A stretch of DNA of 64,000 nucleotides from Roseiarcus sp963770275 (GTDB taxonomy: Bacteria > Pseudomonadota > Alphaproteobacteria > Rhizobiales > Beijerinckiaceae), in NCBI GenBank assembly GCA_963770275.1, contig CAVYPD010000047.1:1-64000 (forward strand). The letters are read 5' to 3'. Below the pieces are notes generated by a model that did no database searches, was not told the origin of the DNA, and worked only from the letters and a program-made list of their open reading frames with translations. Below, piece after piece: positions 26,400-36,839 of the stretch. A program made the position numbers and the translations under genes. Numbering within the stretch: the stretch's first letter is position 1; every line of letters begins with the position of its first letter.

Positions 26400-27389
26400 C
26401 TACGCCTTCAACGCCATGCGGGCCAACATCAAGCGCGCGGCCGCGAGAACCAGGAAGGTGATGACGAACAGTATGAAGCCGAGCGCCAGCAGCGAGGAGG
26501 TGAACAGTCCCGGATCGGCGTCGGCGAACTGATTTGCGATCATCGCCGAGATGGTCGTGCCCTGGGCAAGAATCGAGGACTGAATCTTGGTGGCGTTGCC
26601 GATGACGAAGGTCACCGCCATCGTCTCGCCAAGCGCGCGGCCGAGCGCCAGCATCACGCCGCCAATCACGCCGACCCGGGTGTAGGGAATGACAATGTTG
26701 CCGACGACCTCGAAGGTGGTCGATCCAATGCCATAGGCGGCCTCCTTGAGCACGGGCGGAACCGTTTCGAAGACGTCCCGCGACACCGCGGTGATAAAGG
26801 GCAGGATCATCAGCGCGAGCACGAGCCCCGCAGTCAGCACGCCATAACCGAACGGCGGCCCCTGAAAGAGAAAGCCAATGCCGGGAACGTTGCCGAGCGT
26901 ACTGATGAGGAACGGCTGGATGTAGCTCTGCATCACCGGGCGGAAATAATAGACGCCCCAGATGCCGTAGATGATGGAGGGAATCCCCGCGAGGAGCTCG
27001 ATTGCGACCCCGATGGGTCGGCGCAGGGGCAGCCAGCAGAGTTCCGTTAGAAAAACCGCAATGCCGAGTCCGACCGGAACGGCAATCAGCATCGCAATCA
27101 CCGACGTGACGAGCGTGCCATAGATCGCGGTCGCAGCGCCGAATTGTTCCTTCGGCGGACTCCAGGCGTCCGAGAACAGGAAGCCGACGCCGAATTCGCG
27201 GAACGCCGGCCAGGCGCCAATGAACAACGAGACAACAACGCCGAGGAGGAGCACCAGAACCAAAACCGCCGCGCCGAGCGTCAGCAGGCGAAAGCTGTTG
27301 TCCCCGAATTTGAGCCGACCGAGCGCGCGAGAACGGTCCATCGGCGAGCTGTGAGCGGCGCTCGAGCTTTGCAGTGCGGTTGCGGTCAT
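26400..27389 (-). CDS. pstC: phosphate ABC transporter permease PstC
   Basis: A 329-residue permease with six to seven hydrophobic segments. IYGTLVTSVIAMLIAVPVGL, GIPSIIYGIWG and the cytoplasmic loop LKEAAYGIGSTTFE (EAA motif) identify PstC, and LGRALGETMAVTFVIGN is the conserved segment near the end of the fold. ATG 27389 is preferred; a longer overlapping frame on the same strand has no motif support. Confidence 0.96.
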   Translation of the reverse strand: MTATALQSSSAAHSSPMDRSRALGRLKFGDNSFRLLTLGAAVLVLVLLLGVVVSLFIGAWPAFREFGVGFLFSDAWSPPKEQFGAATAIYGTLVTSVIAMLIAVPVGLGIAVFLTELCWLPLRRPIGVAIELLAGIPSIIYGIWGVYYFRPVMQSYIQPFLISTLGNVPGIGFLFQGPPFGYGVLTAGLVLALMILPFITAVSRDVFETVPPVLKEAAYGIGSTTFEVVGNIVIPYTRVGVIGGVMLALGRALGETMAVTFVIGNATKIQSSILAQGTTISAMIANQFADADPGLFTSSLLALGFILFVITFLVLAAARLMLARMALKA

Positions 27390-27470
27390 CGCTGGTCTTC
27401 AGCCTTGCCTTGGTTCGGAAGCTCGGGGCGCGCCCTCGCGGACGCGTCCCCGCCGCCAGTCGACTGACGC

Positions 27471-28490
27471 TTATTGCTTGATGTCGGACGCCCACATCTT
27501 CTGGACCAGCGCCACGACGCTGTCAGGCATTGGGATGTAGTCGAGGTCCTCGGCCATCTTGTCGCCCTTCTCGTAAGCCCACTTGAAGAAGTCGAGCGCG
27601 TCCTTCGCGGCGGCCTTATTCGGCGGATCCTTGGGCAAGAGAATGAACGTGGCGGCGGTCATCGGCCACGACTTGTCTCCCGGCTGATTGGCCAGGATAT
27701 TGTAGAAGCCCGGGGAGTTCGCCCAGTCGGCGTTGGCGGCCGCGGCCTGGAAGGCGTCCATGGTCGGGGCGACCATCTTGCCCGCCTTGTTGGCCATGCT
27801 GGCGTAGGTCAGCTTGTTCTGGTCTGCATAGGCGAATTCGACATAGCCGATCGCGCCCTTGGTGGTGGCGACATTGTTGGCGACGCCGTCATTGCCCTTG
27901 GCGCCGATGCCGCCCGGCCAGTCGACCGTCGTCGCCACTCCGACCCCCGATTTCCAATCCGGCGAGACTTCGCCGAGATAGTACGTGAAGTTGAAGGTGG
28001 TGCCCGAGCCATCGGCGCGATGGATCGGCACAATCGGCAGATTCGGCAGGTCGAGCTTGGGATTGGTCGCCTTGAGCGCCGGATCGTTCCAGTTGGTGAT
28101 CTTGCCGAGATAGATCTGTGCGAGGGTCGGGCCATCGATGACGATGTCGCCGGGCTTGACGCCCGGGAGATTGACGACCGCGACGATGCCGCCCATCACC
28201 ATCGGCCATTGCGCGAGGCCAGCCTTCTCCAGCTCCTTCGGCTCCAATGGCGCGTCGGTCGCGCCGAAGGTCACGGTTCTCGCCTTGATTTGCTTGATGC
28301 CGGCGCCCGATCCAATCGACTGATAGTTCAGTCCGTTTCCGGTGTCTTTCTTATAGGAATCCGCCCATTTGGCGTAGATCGGAAATGGAAAGGTCGCTCC
28401 GGCTCCGGAAATATCGGCAGCTTGGGCGATTGTGGCCGTCGCGGCGCCGGCGGCGAACGCAACGACACGAATGAAATTGGTGAGTCTCAT
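27471..28490 (-). CDS. pstS: phosphate-binding periplasmic protein PstS
   Basis: A 339-residue solute-binding protein: signal peptide ending TIAQAA, then the hallmark GAGATFPFPIYAKW, with GSGAGIKQI and HRADGSGTTFNFT forming the phosphate pocket (Ser, Arg, Asp, Ser, Thr). First gene of the pstSCAB-phoU-phoB operon, with the Pho-box repeats about 90 bases upstream. Confidence 0.97.
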   Translation of the reverse strand: MRLTNFIRVVAFAAGAATATIAQAADISGAGATFPFPIYAKWADSYKKDTGNGLNYQSIGSGAGIKQIKARTVTFGATDAPLEPKELEKAGLAQWPMVMGGIVAVVNLPGVKPGDIVIDGPTLAQIYLGKITNWNDPALKATNPKLDLPNLPIVPIHRADGSGTTFNFTYYLGEVSPDWKSGVGVATTVDWPGGIGAKGNDGVANNVATTKGAIGYVEFAYADQNKLTYASMANKAGKMVAPTMDAFQAAAANADWANSPGFYNILANQPGDKSWPMTAATFILLPKDPPNKAAAKDALDFFKWAYEKGDKMAEDLDYIPMPDSVVALVQKMWASDIKQ

Positions 28491-28510
28491 TGTACGCCTC
28501 TCAAGCGCTA

Positions 28511-28793
28511 GCAGTGATCGAGTTCGGCCGCGGCGATGGCGCGCGACGACCGCGTTTGTAGGCTCGCTCGATATGTCTATTGCGACAGAGAGACGACAGT
28601 TTTACGACAGCGAGATTGGCGTTGCTGCTCGGCCTCGCTACGCTCGCGTGGAGGGTTGCTAGCTTGCGATCTGTCGGGTCAATGACAACGCGATTTCTTA
28701 GCTTTGCGCACCCGCACGGTGCGGCCGTTCAAGGCGAGCGTCTGCTTACGGCACTAACGCCAAAACACAAACCGGCGCGTAGCGCACCGGGCG
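28511..28793. other. pstS upstream region
   Basis: It contains the Pho box at 28582-28610. I see no gene in the remainder. Confidence 0.4.
28582..28610 (-). promoter_or_regulatory. Pho box (three PhoB half-sites) upstream of pstS
   Basis: Read on the minus strand, CTGTCGT, CTGTCGT and CTGTCGC occur at exact 11-base intervals (28604-28610, 28593-28599, 28582-28588), matching the PhoB half-site CTGTCAT spaced by 11. They point at pstS, whose start is 92 bases downstream. Confidence 0.85.
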
Positions 28794-28979
28794 TCACTTC
28801 TTCGCGCGCGCTCTTGTCCTAGAATTGGCCTCTCGCCCGCGCTGCTCCGCGGGCGGCGGCGCCACGCCGTGGCTGTAGTCCTCGACCTCCGTGGCGTAGG
28901 GCTGTCCCTGTTCTCGATCGCGGTCATGCGGCAGGCTCTGCTGGAGGCGCGCGCCCGGCGGAGGAGTCCGGTTGGGCAT
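28794..28979 (-). CDS. small Pro/Arg-rich hypothetical protein
   Basis: A 61-residue hydrophilic protein starting MPNRTPPPGAR, rich in Pro, Arg, Gln and Glu and ending in a basic tail (RARAKK). It has a good ribosome binding site (AAGGAG, 8 bases before ATG 28979). There is no hydrophobic core, so it is probably intrinsically disordered. It lies just downstream of the DUF3175 gene on the same strand. Function unknown. Confidence 0.55.
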   Translation of the reverse strand: MPNRTPPPGARLQQSLPHDRDREQGQPYATEVEDYSHGVAPPPAEQRGREANSRTRARAKK

Positions 28980-29050
28980 TATGATGCTCCTTCTTCCGTC
29001 GATCTGCTGTGGGATCGCGCCTCAAACATGTCCCGCATGCGGAACTGCCT

Positions 29051-29341
29051 TCAAGAATTGCGTCCGAACAGCTCGCGCAATTTTTCCTTCGCCGTTTCGA
29101 GAGTCCTCTTCCGCTCAGTGGGAAGGTTTCGGCCGGCTCGATTCATGTAAAAGGTCAACATCGACATCGCTGACCGGAACGGGCTCGATTTCCGCCGGTC
29201 GCTCAACTCAGCCGAGCGCTTGAGCGACTTGGCGATTTGCACGGCGCTTTTGTTTTCGAACACCTTCGGTTCGAGATCGAGCGCATCCGAATGCGCGGTC
29301 ACATCCGCCGACCATCGGTTTTTCTGCTGGTGTTTTGGCAC
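29051..29341 (-). CDS. DUF3175 family protein
   Basis: A 96-residue basic protein with the family pattern: WSADVTAHSDALDLEP, IAKSLKRSAELS, SAMSMLTFYMNRAG and a C-terminal LETAKEKLRELFGR. DUF3175 proteins are small, common in Hyphomicrobiales and uncharacterised; the basic, helical sequence would suit nucleic-acid binding, but that is speculation. Same strand as and about 70 bases upstream of the small Pro/Arg-rich gene. Confidence 0.85.
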   Translation of the reverse strand: MPKHQQKNRWSADVTAHSDALDLEPKVFENKSAVQIAKSLKRSAELSDRRKSSPFRSAMSMLTFYMNRAGRNLPTERKRTLETAKEKLRELFGRNS

Positions 29342-29685
29342 GGGCCCGCTCCTTTCTCGCGGCGCTGATCGTCCATAACTCAGATTGCGCGAGAGGGTTC
29401 CACGGCTCAGTCAGAACGGCGCCAAATCAACGCGTCCACAAGCAGGGAACTCGCCGACCGACCGCGTTCTTTGTCGCCATCCGATTCGCTTGCTTCTCTC
29501 AAACCGCTCAAGCGACGCGAAACTCTGCCAGAAGCGGCGGCGGCGTCACGCCGCCAGTTCGTGCACTCTCGCTTCCGGGCACACCGCTTGGCAAGCTCGG
29601 CCAAGTGCTGATGGTGGGTAAAATAGATGACCTGGCCTACGTGTCCCATGTCGGCGAACAGGCGCAGCGCCTCCTCGGCGCGAAC
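29342..29685. other. gap between DUF3175 gene and YhaN-type gene
   Basis: Nothing convincing is seen on either strand. Open frames here are antisense or GC-driven. Confidence 0.35.
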
Positions 29686-32600
29686 TCAGCCGATTCGAAT
29701 GATGTCCACGGCATCCCCGAGACGGGCACGCGCCTCTTCGATGACGTGCAGATGGTGCGTGAACACGATGGGTTGAATGCGGTCGCCGATCGCCGCGAGC
29801 GCTTCGAGGCCGTTGCCTGTGCGGGGTTCGTCAAAGCTGGCGAAAATATCGTCGCCAATGAAGGGCGGCGCCTCGGCGCGCGCGGCATAATCTTCGATAT
29901 AGGCAAGGCGAAGCGCAAGATACAGCTGGTCGCGCGCGCCTTCGCTCAAATGCGCGACCGGAGCCCTCTCCCCGTTGGCTCGGCACGCTTCAAGCTTGGC
30001 CTCGTCATCGTCGTAGAAACTCTGATCGAGCCCGGCAAAGGCGCCGCCCGTCAACGTTGCGAACGCTTCGCCTGCGTGCGTCATCAAGGGGTCGCGCCGC
30101 GCAGCGCGATGGTGCTCCAACGCGCCGCCGAGCAGGACGGAGGCCGCCTTCAAGACCGCCCAACGCCGGGCTGCATCCACGAGTTCGGCCTCCGCATTGC
30201 GACGCTGCTGCACCGCCGCCTCGGCGCCAATGCCGCTTTCGAATTCCTCTCGCTTCCGTTGAAGCCGGTCGCGTTCCGCGTAGCGCTCCTTTTCCTGCTG
30301 CCCGAGGTCTTCGTCCCGGCGCTCCAGTTCCTTCAAACTTGCTGTGGCCGCGTCCGGATCGAACGCATTCATCTCCTCGACCAGCCGCGCTTCGTCGACG
30401 CCGTCAGCGAGATCGGCGAGACGGAGCCGCTGCCGCCCGAGCGCCTCGGCAAGGCGGGAACGCTCCGTCTCGCGCGCCAGCAAGGCGACAACATCGGAGC
30501 CAGGCGGCAGCCGCGCCGCGTGCGTCGTCATTGTCTCCTTGGCCTTGCCCAGGCGAGCCCCCGCCTCATCGCGCGCTCGCCGAGCCGTCTCCCTCAGCTC
30601 GGCCGCCGCGTGACGCTTTGTTTGAGCCGTCCGCGCCGCGACAAGACGCTCGTTCAACAGGCGCGCGGCCGCCTCCGCCGGCAGCTCCGCGGCGGCTCGG
30701 CGCGCAGCGCTGAATGAGCGCGTGGGCTTCGGTCTCGAAATCGTTCATGTTTCGCTGGATGCCAGCGACGCGGCGCATCCGGTTGCGGTGGTTTTCACTG
30801 TCGTTGGACGCCTTGTCCCAAACCTCCAGGGCCGTCTCGGCGCCTTCGATGGACGCGTCGGCTTCAAGACCGAGAGCGGCGACGGCGACGACCCAACGAC
30901 GACGCCAATCCGCCAGGACGGCGGCGGCGTCGGCGGACTCGGCTTTCGCTTCCGCGAGACGCCGGCGCGTTTCGGCGAAGCGCGTCTCGAGGTCGCGCGA
31001 TCTCGCCCAGGCGCGCGCGATCTCCTCCAGACGTCGCTCGAAGCGTTCGGCCATCCGGATGCAATCGAGACCCTCGATTTCACTCAATCCGGCCTCGAGG
31101 CCGAGGGCGCGCAGCGCTGGCTCGAGGCGCGCGAGCTCGGCTTCCTTCGCCTCGAGCTCGGTTCGCCGCGCGGCGAGCTTGTCGCGCGTTTTCATGACTT
31201 GCTCGATGCGGCCAGACCATTCCTGCATCCGTGCCGGCGAACGAGGACGGACGCAGACCTGTTTCCAAAGCTCCCGCCAACTCTGCTCTGTTTCGGCGAA
31301 CGTCGCCGCCGCGCGCGCTTCGGCGGCCTGCGCCAAAGCATACCGGCGCGTCTGTTCGTCGAGCCGCTGGGTTTCCAGTCGATGCCCAGCCAGACGCGCG
31401 GCGTCTTCAATCGCGTCATCCGTCAGACGATCCGCCTCCCCCTTGAGGCGCTCGAATTCGGCGACGTGGGTGGCGAGCGAGGCTTGCGGCGGAGCCTCGG
31501 GCGCCCCGAATATCGCAGCGCGCAACGGCCGCCACGCCGTCTCGCGGCGCGCCCGCGCCTCCGCAATGCGGTCCGCCGTGGCGAGAGGACGGCCAGCCGC
31601 AAGCTGGGCGAGGCGCCCGGTCGTTTCGTCGATCTCCTTCTCCACCGCTTCCCGCGCTCTTGCGGTCTCACGCACCGCGCGCGAAGCCGCCTCGAATGCG
31701 TCGGCGAATTGAGCAAGATCCTCGGAGCGCGGCATGGGCAGCCTGGCGAGCGCTTCGAGGTCGACGACCGGCGGATCGAGCCTCGCGGCGGCGTCCGCGA
31801 GCTCAAGCGCGTCCTTTGTCAGCGCGATCCGATTGTCGGCGACCCTGCGCGCCAGCTCGGCGATCTTGCCGAGAGCGGCATATTTTTCTCGCAACGGCGT
31901 GGGATCAAGGTCCCCGCCCTGCGCCTCTCGCGCAATGCGCGCGTCGTCCTCGGACTTCTGCGCTTGCGAGAGTTGAGCGGCCGTCGCGTTTGCCGACGCT
32001 TCCGCGTCGCGCCCCTCCTTGATCAGCTTGCGCGCCTCCGACTTCCTGGCTTCCGTCGGCCGCGCTGTGTCGAGCGAGCCAATGTCGGGCAAACCCAGTG
32101 ATCGGACATGATGCTCAAGCCCCGCAAGGAAGCCGTCGGCCTCGCGTTGGACGGCTGGGAGATCGCGCTTTGCGTCTTTGTAGCCGCCGCTCCTCTGAAA
32201 TAGCTCTTCGATCGCCGCAGCATCGGAAAGCACGGCCTCGTCAACCTCGATGTTCGCGAGATCCCGCGTAAGGCGCTCTTCCTCGATCCGCGCGCGCTCC
32301 GCCGCCTCGCCCGCGACGCGCAAGTCATCGAGCGCCGCTTGCAAGTCCTGCATCATGCCGGGCGCGAAGACGGGCATGTCGCCGAAGGACGCCAGCGCCG
32401 CCTCCGTCTCCCGGATCGGGTTGAGAAGCGGCGCTATGCGCTTGAGCCGTCTGAGGCGCGCCTGCTCGATCTCGCCGGCCCGCCGCTCCGCGCGGAGCCG
32501 CTCCAGCTCTCGGCTGAGCTCTTCGATGTCGTTGTTGAGCTTTATCCATGAATCGCTGCGAAGCTCCTTTTCGCGAATTGCGGCGCGTGCAGCGTCGAAG

Positions 32601-33160
32601 CGCTCGAGCGCCTGATAGAAGCGGCGTTCTTTGCCCTTGCGCGGCGCGAACACGCCATCGGCTTCCTCATCGAGCGAGCGACGAAGTTCGGAGAGCCCGC
32701 GGAGCCCCGAGGCCGCCGCCAGAAGACTTGCCCCGACGTCGCCGTCCGCCTGCAACATCTCATCGCCCCCGGCGCGCAACTTGACTGCGTCCAGCCCGAA
32801 CGATCTCTCGAACACGTCTTGGGTCAGGCCGCCGAGAAACGGCGCCAGCGCGTCGTCGGGCAGAGGATCGCCAGAGGCATCGAGGAGCGTCGTCCTGCGC
32901 CCCTTGCGCCGCCAGAATTTTAGGCGGCGACCGTCAGCCGCCGCGATCTCCGCGCCGACGCGCAACTGGCCGGGGAAGCGAGACGCATAGGGCGTCCGCT
33001 CCGGCACGCCGAACAGGAGGGCGCCAACGGCGGCGAGCGCGGTCGATTTGCCGGCTTCGTTCGGTCCGTAGACGACATGCAGCCGGGCGTCTGGCCGGAA
33101 CGCGATCCGCAGGTCCGCGAAGGCGCCGAACTTCTCCAGCTCGAGGCTGAGAAGCCTCAT
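29686..33160 (-). CDS. YhaN-type SMC/Rad50-like ATPase, frameshifted
   Basis: An SbcC/Rad50-like repair ATPase. The N-terminus MRLLSLELEKFGAF and Walker A GPNEAGKST at about residue 35 are the AAA-type head; a long Ala/Arg/Glu/Leu-rich coiled coil fills the middle; the C-terminal half of the head has LSEGARDQLYLALRLAY (signature) and FIGDDIFASFDEPR (Walker B), ending DIIRIG. The first frame leaves the family sequence at about 30697-30703; removing one base restores AAAELPAEAAARLLNERL and joins the second frame. The corrected length of about 1157 residues fits the family. The partner nuclease gene lies 6 bases upstream. Together they form an SbcCD-like complex expected to process DNA ends. Confidence 0.88.
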
Positions 33161-33166
33161 GGCTCG

Positions 33167-34396
33167 TCAGATCTCCGCCGAGCGGCCCAGCGCCAGCGCG
33201 CGAGCTTCCGTGAGGATCGAGTCCAGATCCAGCGCTGCGCTCGCGTCCTCCGCCATTCCGCCGGGCAGCTTGTCCCTGACCGTCCTGATCAGATCGGCCA
33301 GACGCGCGCGCAACGCGACGTCCGCTTCGCATTTTTGGAGAGCGGCCGCCAAATCGATTTCCGCGAGCGCCGCGCCGCCCGCCGCCCGCTGCGGCTCCGT
33401 CGTGTCGATGCGCAGCCGTTCGAGCCATATGTCCTCGCCGCACCGCTGCGCCGCCGCCTCCACCTCGTCGCGCAGGCGGTCCCGATCCGCGATGAACCGC
33501 GGATGCAAGTTCGTCGCTCCCGTCAGGATAACTCGCACAGCGAGAAGGCGCCCTGCCGCCGTGGCCGCGTGCGGGCGCAGTTCTGTCTCGACGGCGCGAA
33601 GCAGACTGGTCTCGTCATCGTGCGGCGAGGCGTCGACGAACACCTCCGCCCAACGGGCGCAGTCCGTCACAACGCGCCGCACCTTGGCGACGGCCCCATC
33701 CGCGACCTCAACGATGACCGCGCCCCTCTCGCCGCATTCTCTGATGCTGCGGCCCTGCAGATTGCCGGGGTAGACGATCCAGGGATCCTGCGAGACGATT
33801 TCGAAGGCGTGGACGTGGCCGAGCGCCCAATAGTCATAACCGCGCGCCGCGAGGTCGGCGGCCGTGCAAGGCGCGTAGTTTTCATGGCCAGCGCGACCGC
33901 AAGCGGTGTGCAGCGCGCCGATGTTGAACCACCCGGCAACAGGTTCCGGATAGTCGACAGCGTAATTCTCAAGCACCTCGCGGTGCGGAAACCCGCGTCC
34001 GTGCAGCGCGACGCGCAAATCTTCGATGCGGTGGGTTTCCGGACGCCTTGTCGAAAACTCAAAAACGTTGTCCGACCAGGTCAGGGATTTGGTGACGAGG
34101 CTTTCGGCGTCATGATTGCCCCGCAAGAAAAATGTTGGAATGCCGCGATTTGAGAGACGAGCCAATTGCCGGTTCAGGAAAAGGGCGATCGAAGCGTCCT
34201 TCCACTCGCCATCAAAAACGTCACCGGCGATCACGACAAACGAAACGTCCTCCTCCAACGCCTTCGTGACGAGATCTTCGAACGCGGTTCGGCTCGCCCT
34301 GGCGAAGCGCGCGGCGACTTCGCTGTCCTTCTGCGCAAGACCGAGGAACGGGCTCCCAAGATGAAGGTCAGCCGCGTGCAGGAAGCGAAAATTCAT
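33167..34396 (-). CDS. YhaO/SbcD-type metallophosphoesterase DNA exonuclease
   Basis: A 409-residue calcineurin-like nuclease with all five phosphoesterase motifs: DLHLG (residues 10-14), GDVFD (58-62), GNHD (93-96), the GALHTACG His, and GHVHAF. It is the Mre11/SbcD-like partner of the YhaN-type ATPase that follows after 6 bases. The start ATG 34396 overlaps the stop of an upstream nuclease fragment (GAATGA), an unusual arrangement discussed separately. Confidence 0.92.
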   Translation of the reverse strand: MNFRFLHAADLHLGSPFLGLAQKDSEVAARFARASRTAFEDLVTKALEEDVSFVVIAGDVFDGEWKDASIALFLNRQLARLSNRGIPTFFLRGNHDAESLVTKSLTWSDNVFEFSTRRPETHRIEDLRVALHGRGFPHREVLENYAVDYPEPVAGWFNIGALHTACGRAGHENYAPCTAADLAARGYDYWALGHVHAFEIVSQDPWIVYPGNLQGRSIRECGERGAVIVEVADGAVAKVRRVVTDCARWAEVFVDASPHDDETSLLRAVETELRPHAATAAGRLLAVRVILTGATNLHPRFIADRDRLRDEVEAAAQRCGEDIWLERLRIDTTEPQRAAGGAALAEIDLAAALQKCEADVALRARLADLIRTVRDKLPGGMAEDASAALDLDSILTEARALALGRSAEI

Positions 34397-34527
34397 TCGA
34401 GAGCCGCGACAAAGGCTTTTCGCGTCGCCCCGCCAATCAACTCGGCGAGCTCCGGATCGCGCAGCGCCAGCGTCGCCAGGGGCGAATCGAGGTGGATGTC
34501 GGCGGTATGAACGAATCGGATGGCCAT
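34393..34527 (-). pseudogene. orphan N-terminus of a second SbcD-like nuclease
   Basis: The reading frame beginning MAIRFVHTADIHLDSPLA encodes motif I (ADIHLD) of a metallophosphoesterase and about 44 residues of a protein similar to, but not the same as, the nuclease immediately downstream. It then ends at TGA overlapping that gene's ATG. No other phosphoesterase motif follows, so it cannot be active. It looks like the front end of a paralogous gene left by a deletion or recombination between two related genes. Confidence 0.6.
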
Positions 34528-34708
34528 AGCCTTACCGGAGCTAGACTCCGAAAAGGGCAAAGTCACGCGGACGGCCTCGATCGCGGTGGATAAGGCGCCC
34601 TTGTCGCTGCGGGCGCGTTCGGGCATAGACCCGCGACTGAGCAGGCAGGCGGTCAGCCTGCGTTATTGGAGTCGGATTGGACTTGTTGCAGACAGCCAGC
34701 GGAGCGGC

Positions 34709-36000
34709 GTGGCGCGCGACCGAATCGAAAACGAAAAGCTGGTTCGCCTCAGTCGATCGCTGCATGCAGCCTGGCGCGACGCCGTCCGCACGCCGTGGCG
34801 GAATTTGCGGCGCCGTCTGCGCGATGCGTTGCCAGTGTCCAGCGAGGGAGTTCCAGTCGCTCTCGACGAAGCGACAGATCTGACGGTCGTCCCCTATGAG
34901 GGAGGCTTGCCGCCCCCGCTCACGCGATGCGAGGTCATCGCGCCTTGCGCAATACCGGACCCGGACTGCATCCGCTCAGCGTCAATTCGACGAACGCCGA
35001 ACGCGTCCATTACATCGATCACACCGTTCATGCGCCGGCGATGACGCTCGAGCATCTCGTCGATCAATACTGGTTTCCGGCCTTCGGCCTCTTGATTTCG
35101 CCGGAGGGTCGCGTCTGGCGCCATTCGTTCCTTGGCCCCTTTCAGGAGGGGTACTTGTCGTCGATCAAGGCGATCGTCGAGCGGCCGCTGGCGGACGGAA
35201 CGCTCGAGCGGCGGCTCCATCTCGAGCGACTCGCGCGCGCGCCTCGCATCGCCGGCGAGCATTTGCTGATCGCCGGGTCGGACAAGCACAATTACGGCCA
35301 TTATTTGCACGATATTGTGCCGCTGATCGAGCTCGGCGCGAGAATGGGCGCGCCGATGCTGACCTGGACGCTGCGACCCTGGCAGCGGGCGCTGATCGCC
35401 CGGCTCGAGGTCCCGGAGGGTCTCATCCGAGAGATTCGGCCAAGGCCGGTCTTTCTCGAACATGCGATCACCTCGAACAGGTTCACGGGCCTAAACAGCC
35501 AGAACGCGCATCCCCAAAGCCGCGAAGCGTTCGCGCGTATCCTGGCCAACGTGCGAAAGCGTGCGCCGGCGATGAGCACGCCGCCGCGCGTGCTCATTTG
35601 CCGCAGCCCGTCAAACAGCCGAAACGTCACCAATCGGGCGGCGATGATCGAGGCGCTCAAAGCCCTTGGTTTTGTCGCGATCCAGCCGGACAAGCTCGGG
35701 TTCGACGAACAGGCGCTTCTGTTCGCTCAGGCGGAGATCATCGTGTGCGAGTTCGGCGCCGCTTTGTCGAACGCCTATTTCTGCCCGCCGCATACAAAGA
35801 TCGTCGAGATCATAGCCGAGGGCCAGCACGACCCGTGGTCCTCGCATTTCTGCGCCATGCTGGGGCTTGAACACGTGGTCCTGTTCCAGCGCCAGTCCGA
35901 CGAGGTCTTGGCCAGCATGCCTCGGCATGTGAAGGACTCGACCTTCTCTTACGCGGTCGACATTTCGAAGCTGGTTGAGACGGTGAAGGCATTGATTTGA
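34709..36000 (+). CDS. GT61-family glycosyltransferase (capsular polysaccharide type), frameshifted
   Basis: The C-terminal part has the family pattern: GSDKHNYGHYLHDIVPLIEL, a central variable part, ICRSPSNSRNVTNRAAM, and EIIVCEFGAALSNAYFCPP with the Gly-Ala-x-Leu sugar-nucleotide-site motif. Such enzymes (DUF563/GT61) add sugars to surface polysaccharide. This part is open from 34927. A different frame upstream, from GTG 34709, gives RDAVRTPWRNLRRRLRD and VVPYEGGLPPPLTRCEVIAP, which reads as the missing N-terminus, so I join them with one indel near 34950. The exact start is uncertain (GGAG lies just before 34709). It is divergent from the nuclease genes. Confidence 0.75.
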
Positions 36001-36113
36001 AGCAGCGGCGAATAGGGCGCCGTTTCTTGACGCCGGCTCCCAACCTCATTCGCCGGAACAAAGAGCCCGCCTCGATGCATTGAAATGCGGGACTGCGGCA
36101 GGATGGTTCGCCC

Positions 36114-36839
36114 ATGCAAGTGAAGTATCGGTCGTTTACGCCGGCTCTCAATCCGCGGCGCACGAAGCTCGAAGTCCCCGGCTGGGGCGGCGAACGCCAG
36201 CCTCGAAAAGACGGGTCGATGGAGCAGGCCTGGCATTGCCTCCCGTTTTCGGAAGGCGCTCGTTACGGAATCGAGTTGTTCTACCCGTATGAAAACGAGC
36301 TGCGCGTGAGCACCAGCGGGGGGAAGCTTGCGCTTGACGGCGAATTCGGGCCGCCGCCCGAAGGGCATGGCGGCGAATGGCCGCCGTTCCGCGCCTTCGG
36401 CGATCTCTATTACACTTACCAGCTGTCGCTCGATCTCAAGGTCGAGGAAGGTTGGGCGATTCGAACGGAGCCGCACCCGCGCTTCTACACCGATCCCACG
36501 GATACGACCCCGATCGCCGTCCCGGCGCTCATCCGTCGGTGGTGGCCAATGATCTTTTTCCTGGTGTTCAAATCGCCGCCCGAGGGGAAAACGCATATTT
36601 TCCGATTCGGCGAGCCGTTCGCGCAGATCCTGATCGTGCCCGAGGAGGCGACGTTCGACCTCGTCCCGATGTCGGACGAGGAGGCCGCCGAGCGAGAACT
36701 GCAGTCGCGCCGCATTTTTCAAAGCCGGAGCACGCTATCCGCCGAGACGGAATGGACGTCAGCCACCAACACGGTTTTCGACGGCACCTATCGGCATATT
36801 CTAGGCGCTGCGAGCGAAAAGGCTAAGCAGCGGCGCTGA
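36114..36839 (+). CDS. conserved hypothetical protein (DUF6065-like)
   Basis: A 241-residue soluble protein without signal peptide, rich in Trp, Pro and Tyr. Features include AWHCLPFSEGARYGIELFYP, LYYTYQLSLDLKVEEGW, IRRWWPMIFFLVFKSPP and EPFAQILIVPEE. The pattern suggests the family of uncharacterised DUF6065-type proteins, sometimes found beside surface-polysaccharide or oxygenase genes; I hold the family name only loosely. It lies 113 bases after the GT61 gene on the same strand and may share its transcript. Confidence 0.7.
   Translation: MQVKYRSFTPALNPRRTKLEVPGWGGERQPRKDGSMEQAWHCLPFSEGARYGIELFYPYENELRVSTSGGKLALDGEFGPPPEGHGGEWPPFRAFGDLYYTYQLSLDLKVEEGWAIRTEPHPRFYTDPTDTTPIAVPALIRRWWPMIFFLVFKSPPEGKTHIFRFGEPFAQILIVPEEATFDLVPMSDEEAAERELQSRRIFQSRSTLSAETEWTSATNTVFDGTYRHILGAASEKAKQRR

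Noticed and set aside
30722..32101. Long plus-strand open frame (459 codons) opposite the YhaN-type gene
   Set aside because: It is an antisense frame kept open by high-GC codon use of the coiled-coil gene; it has no motif, signal or ribosome binding site.
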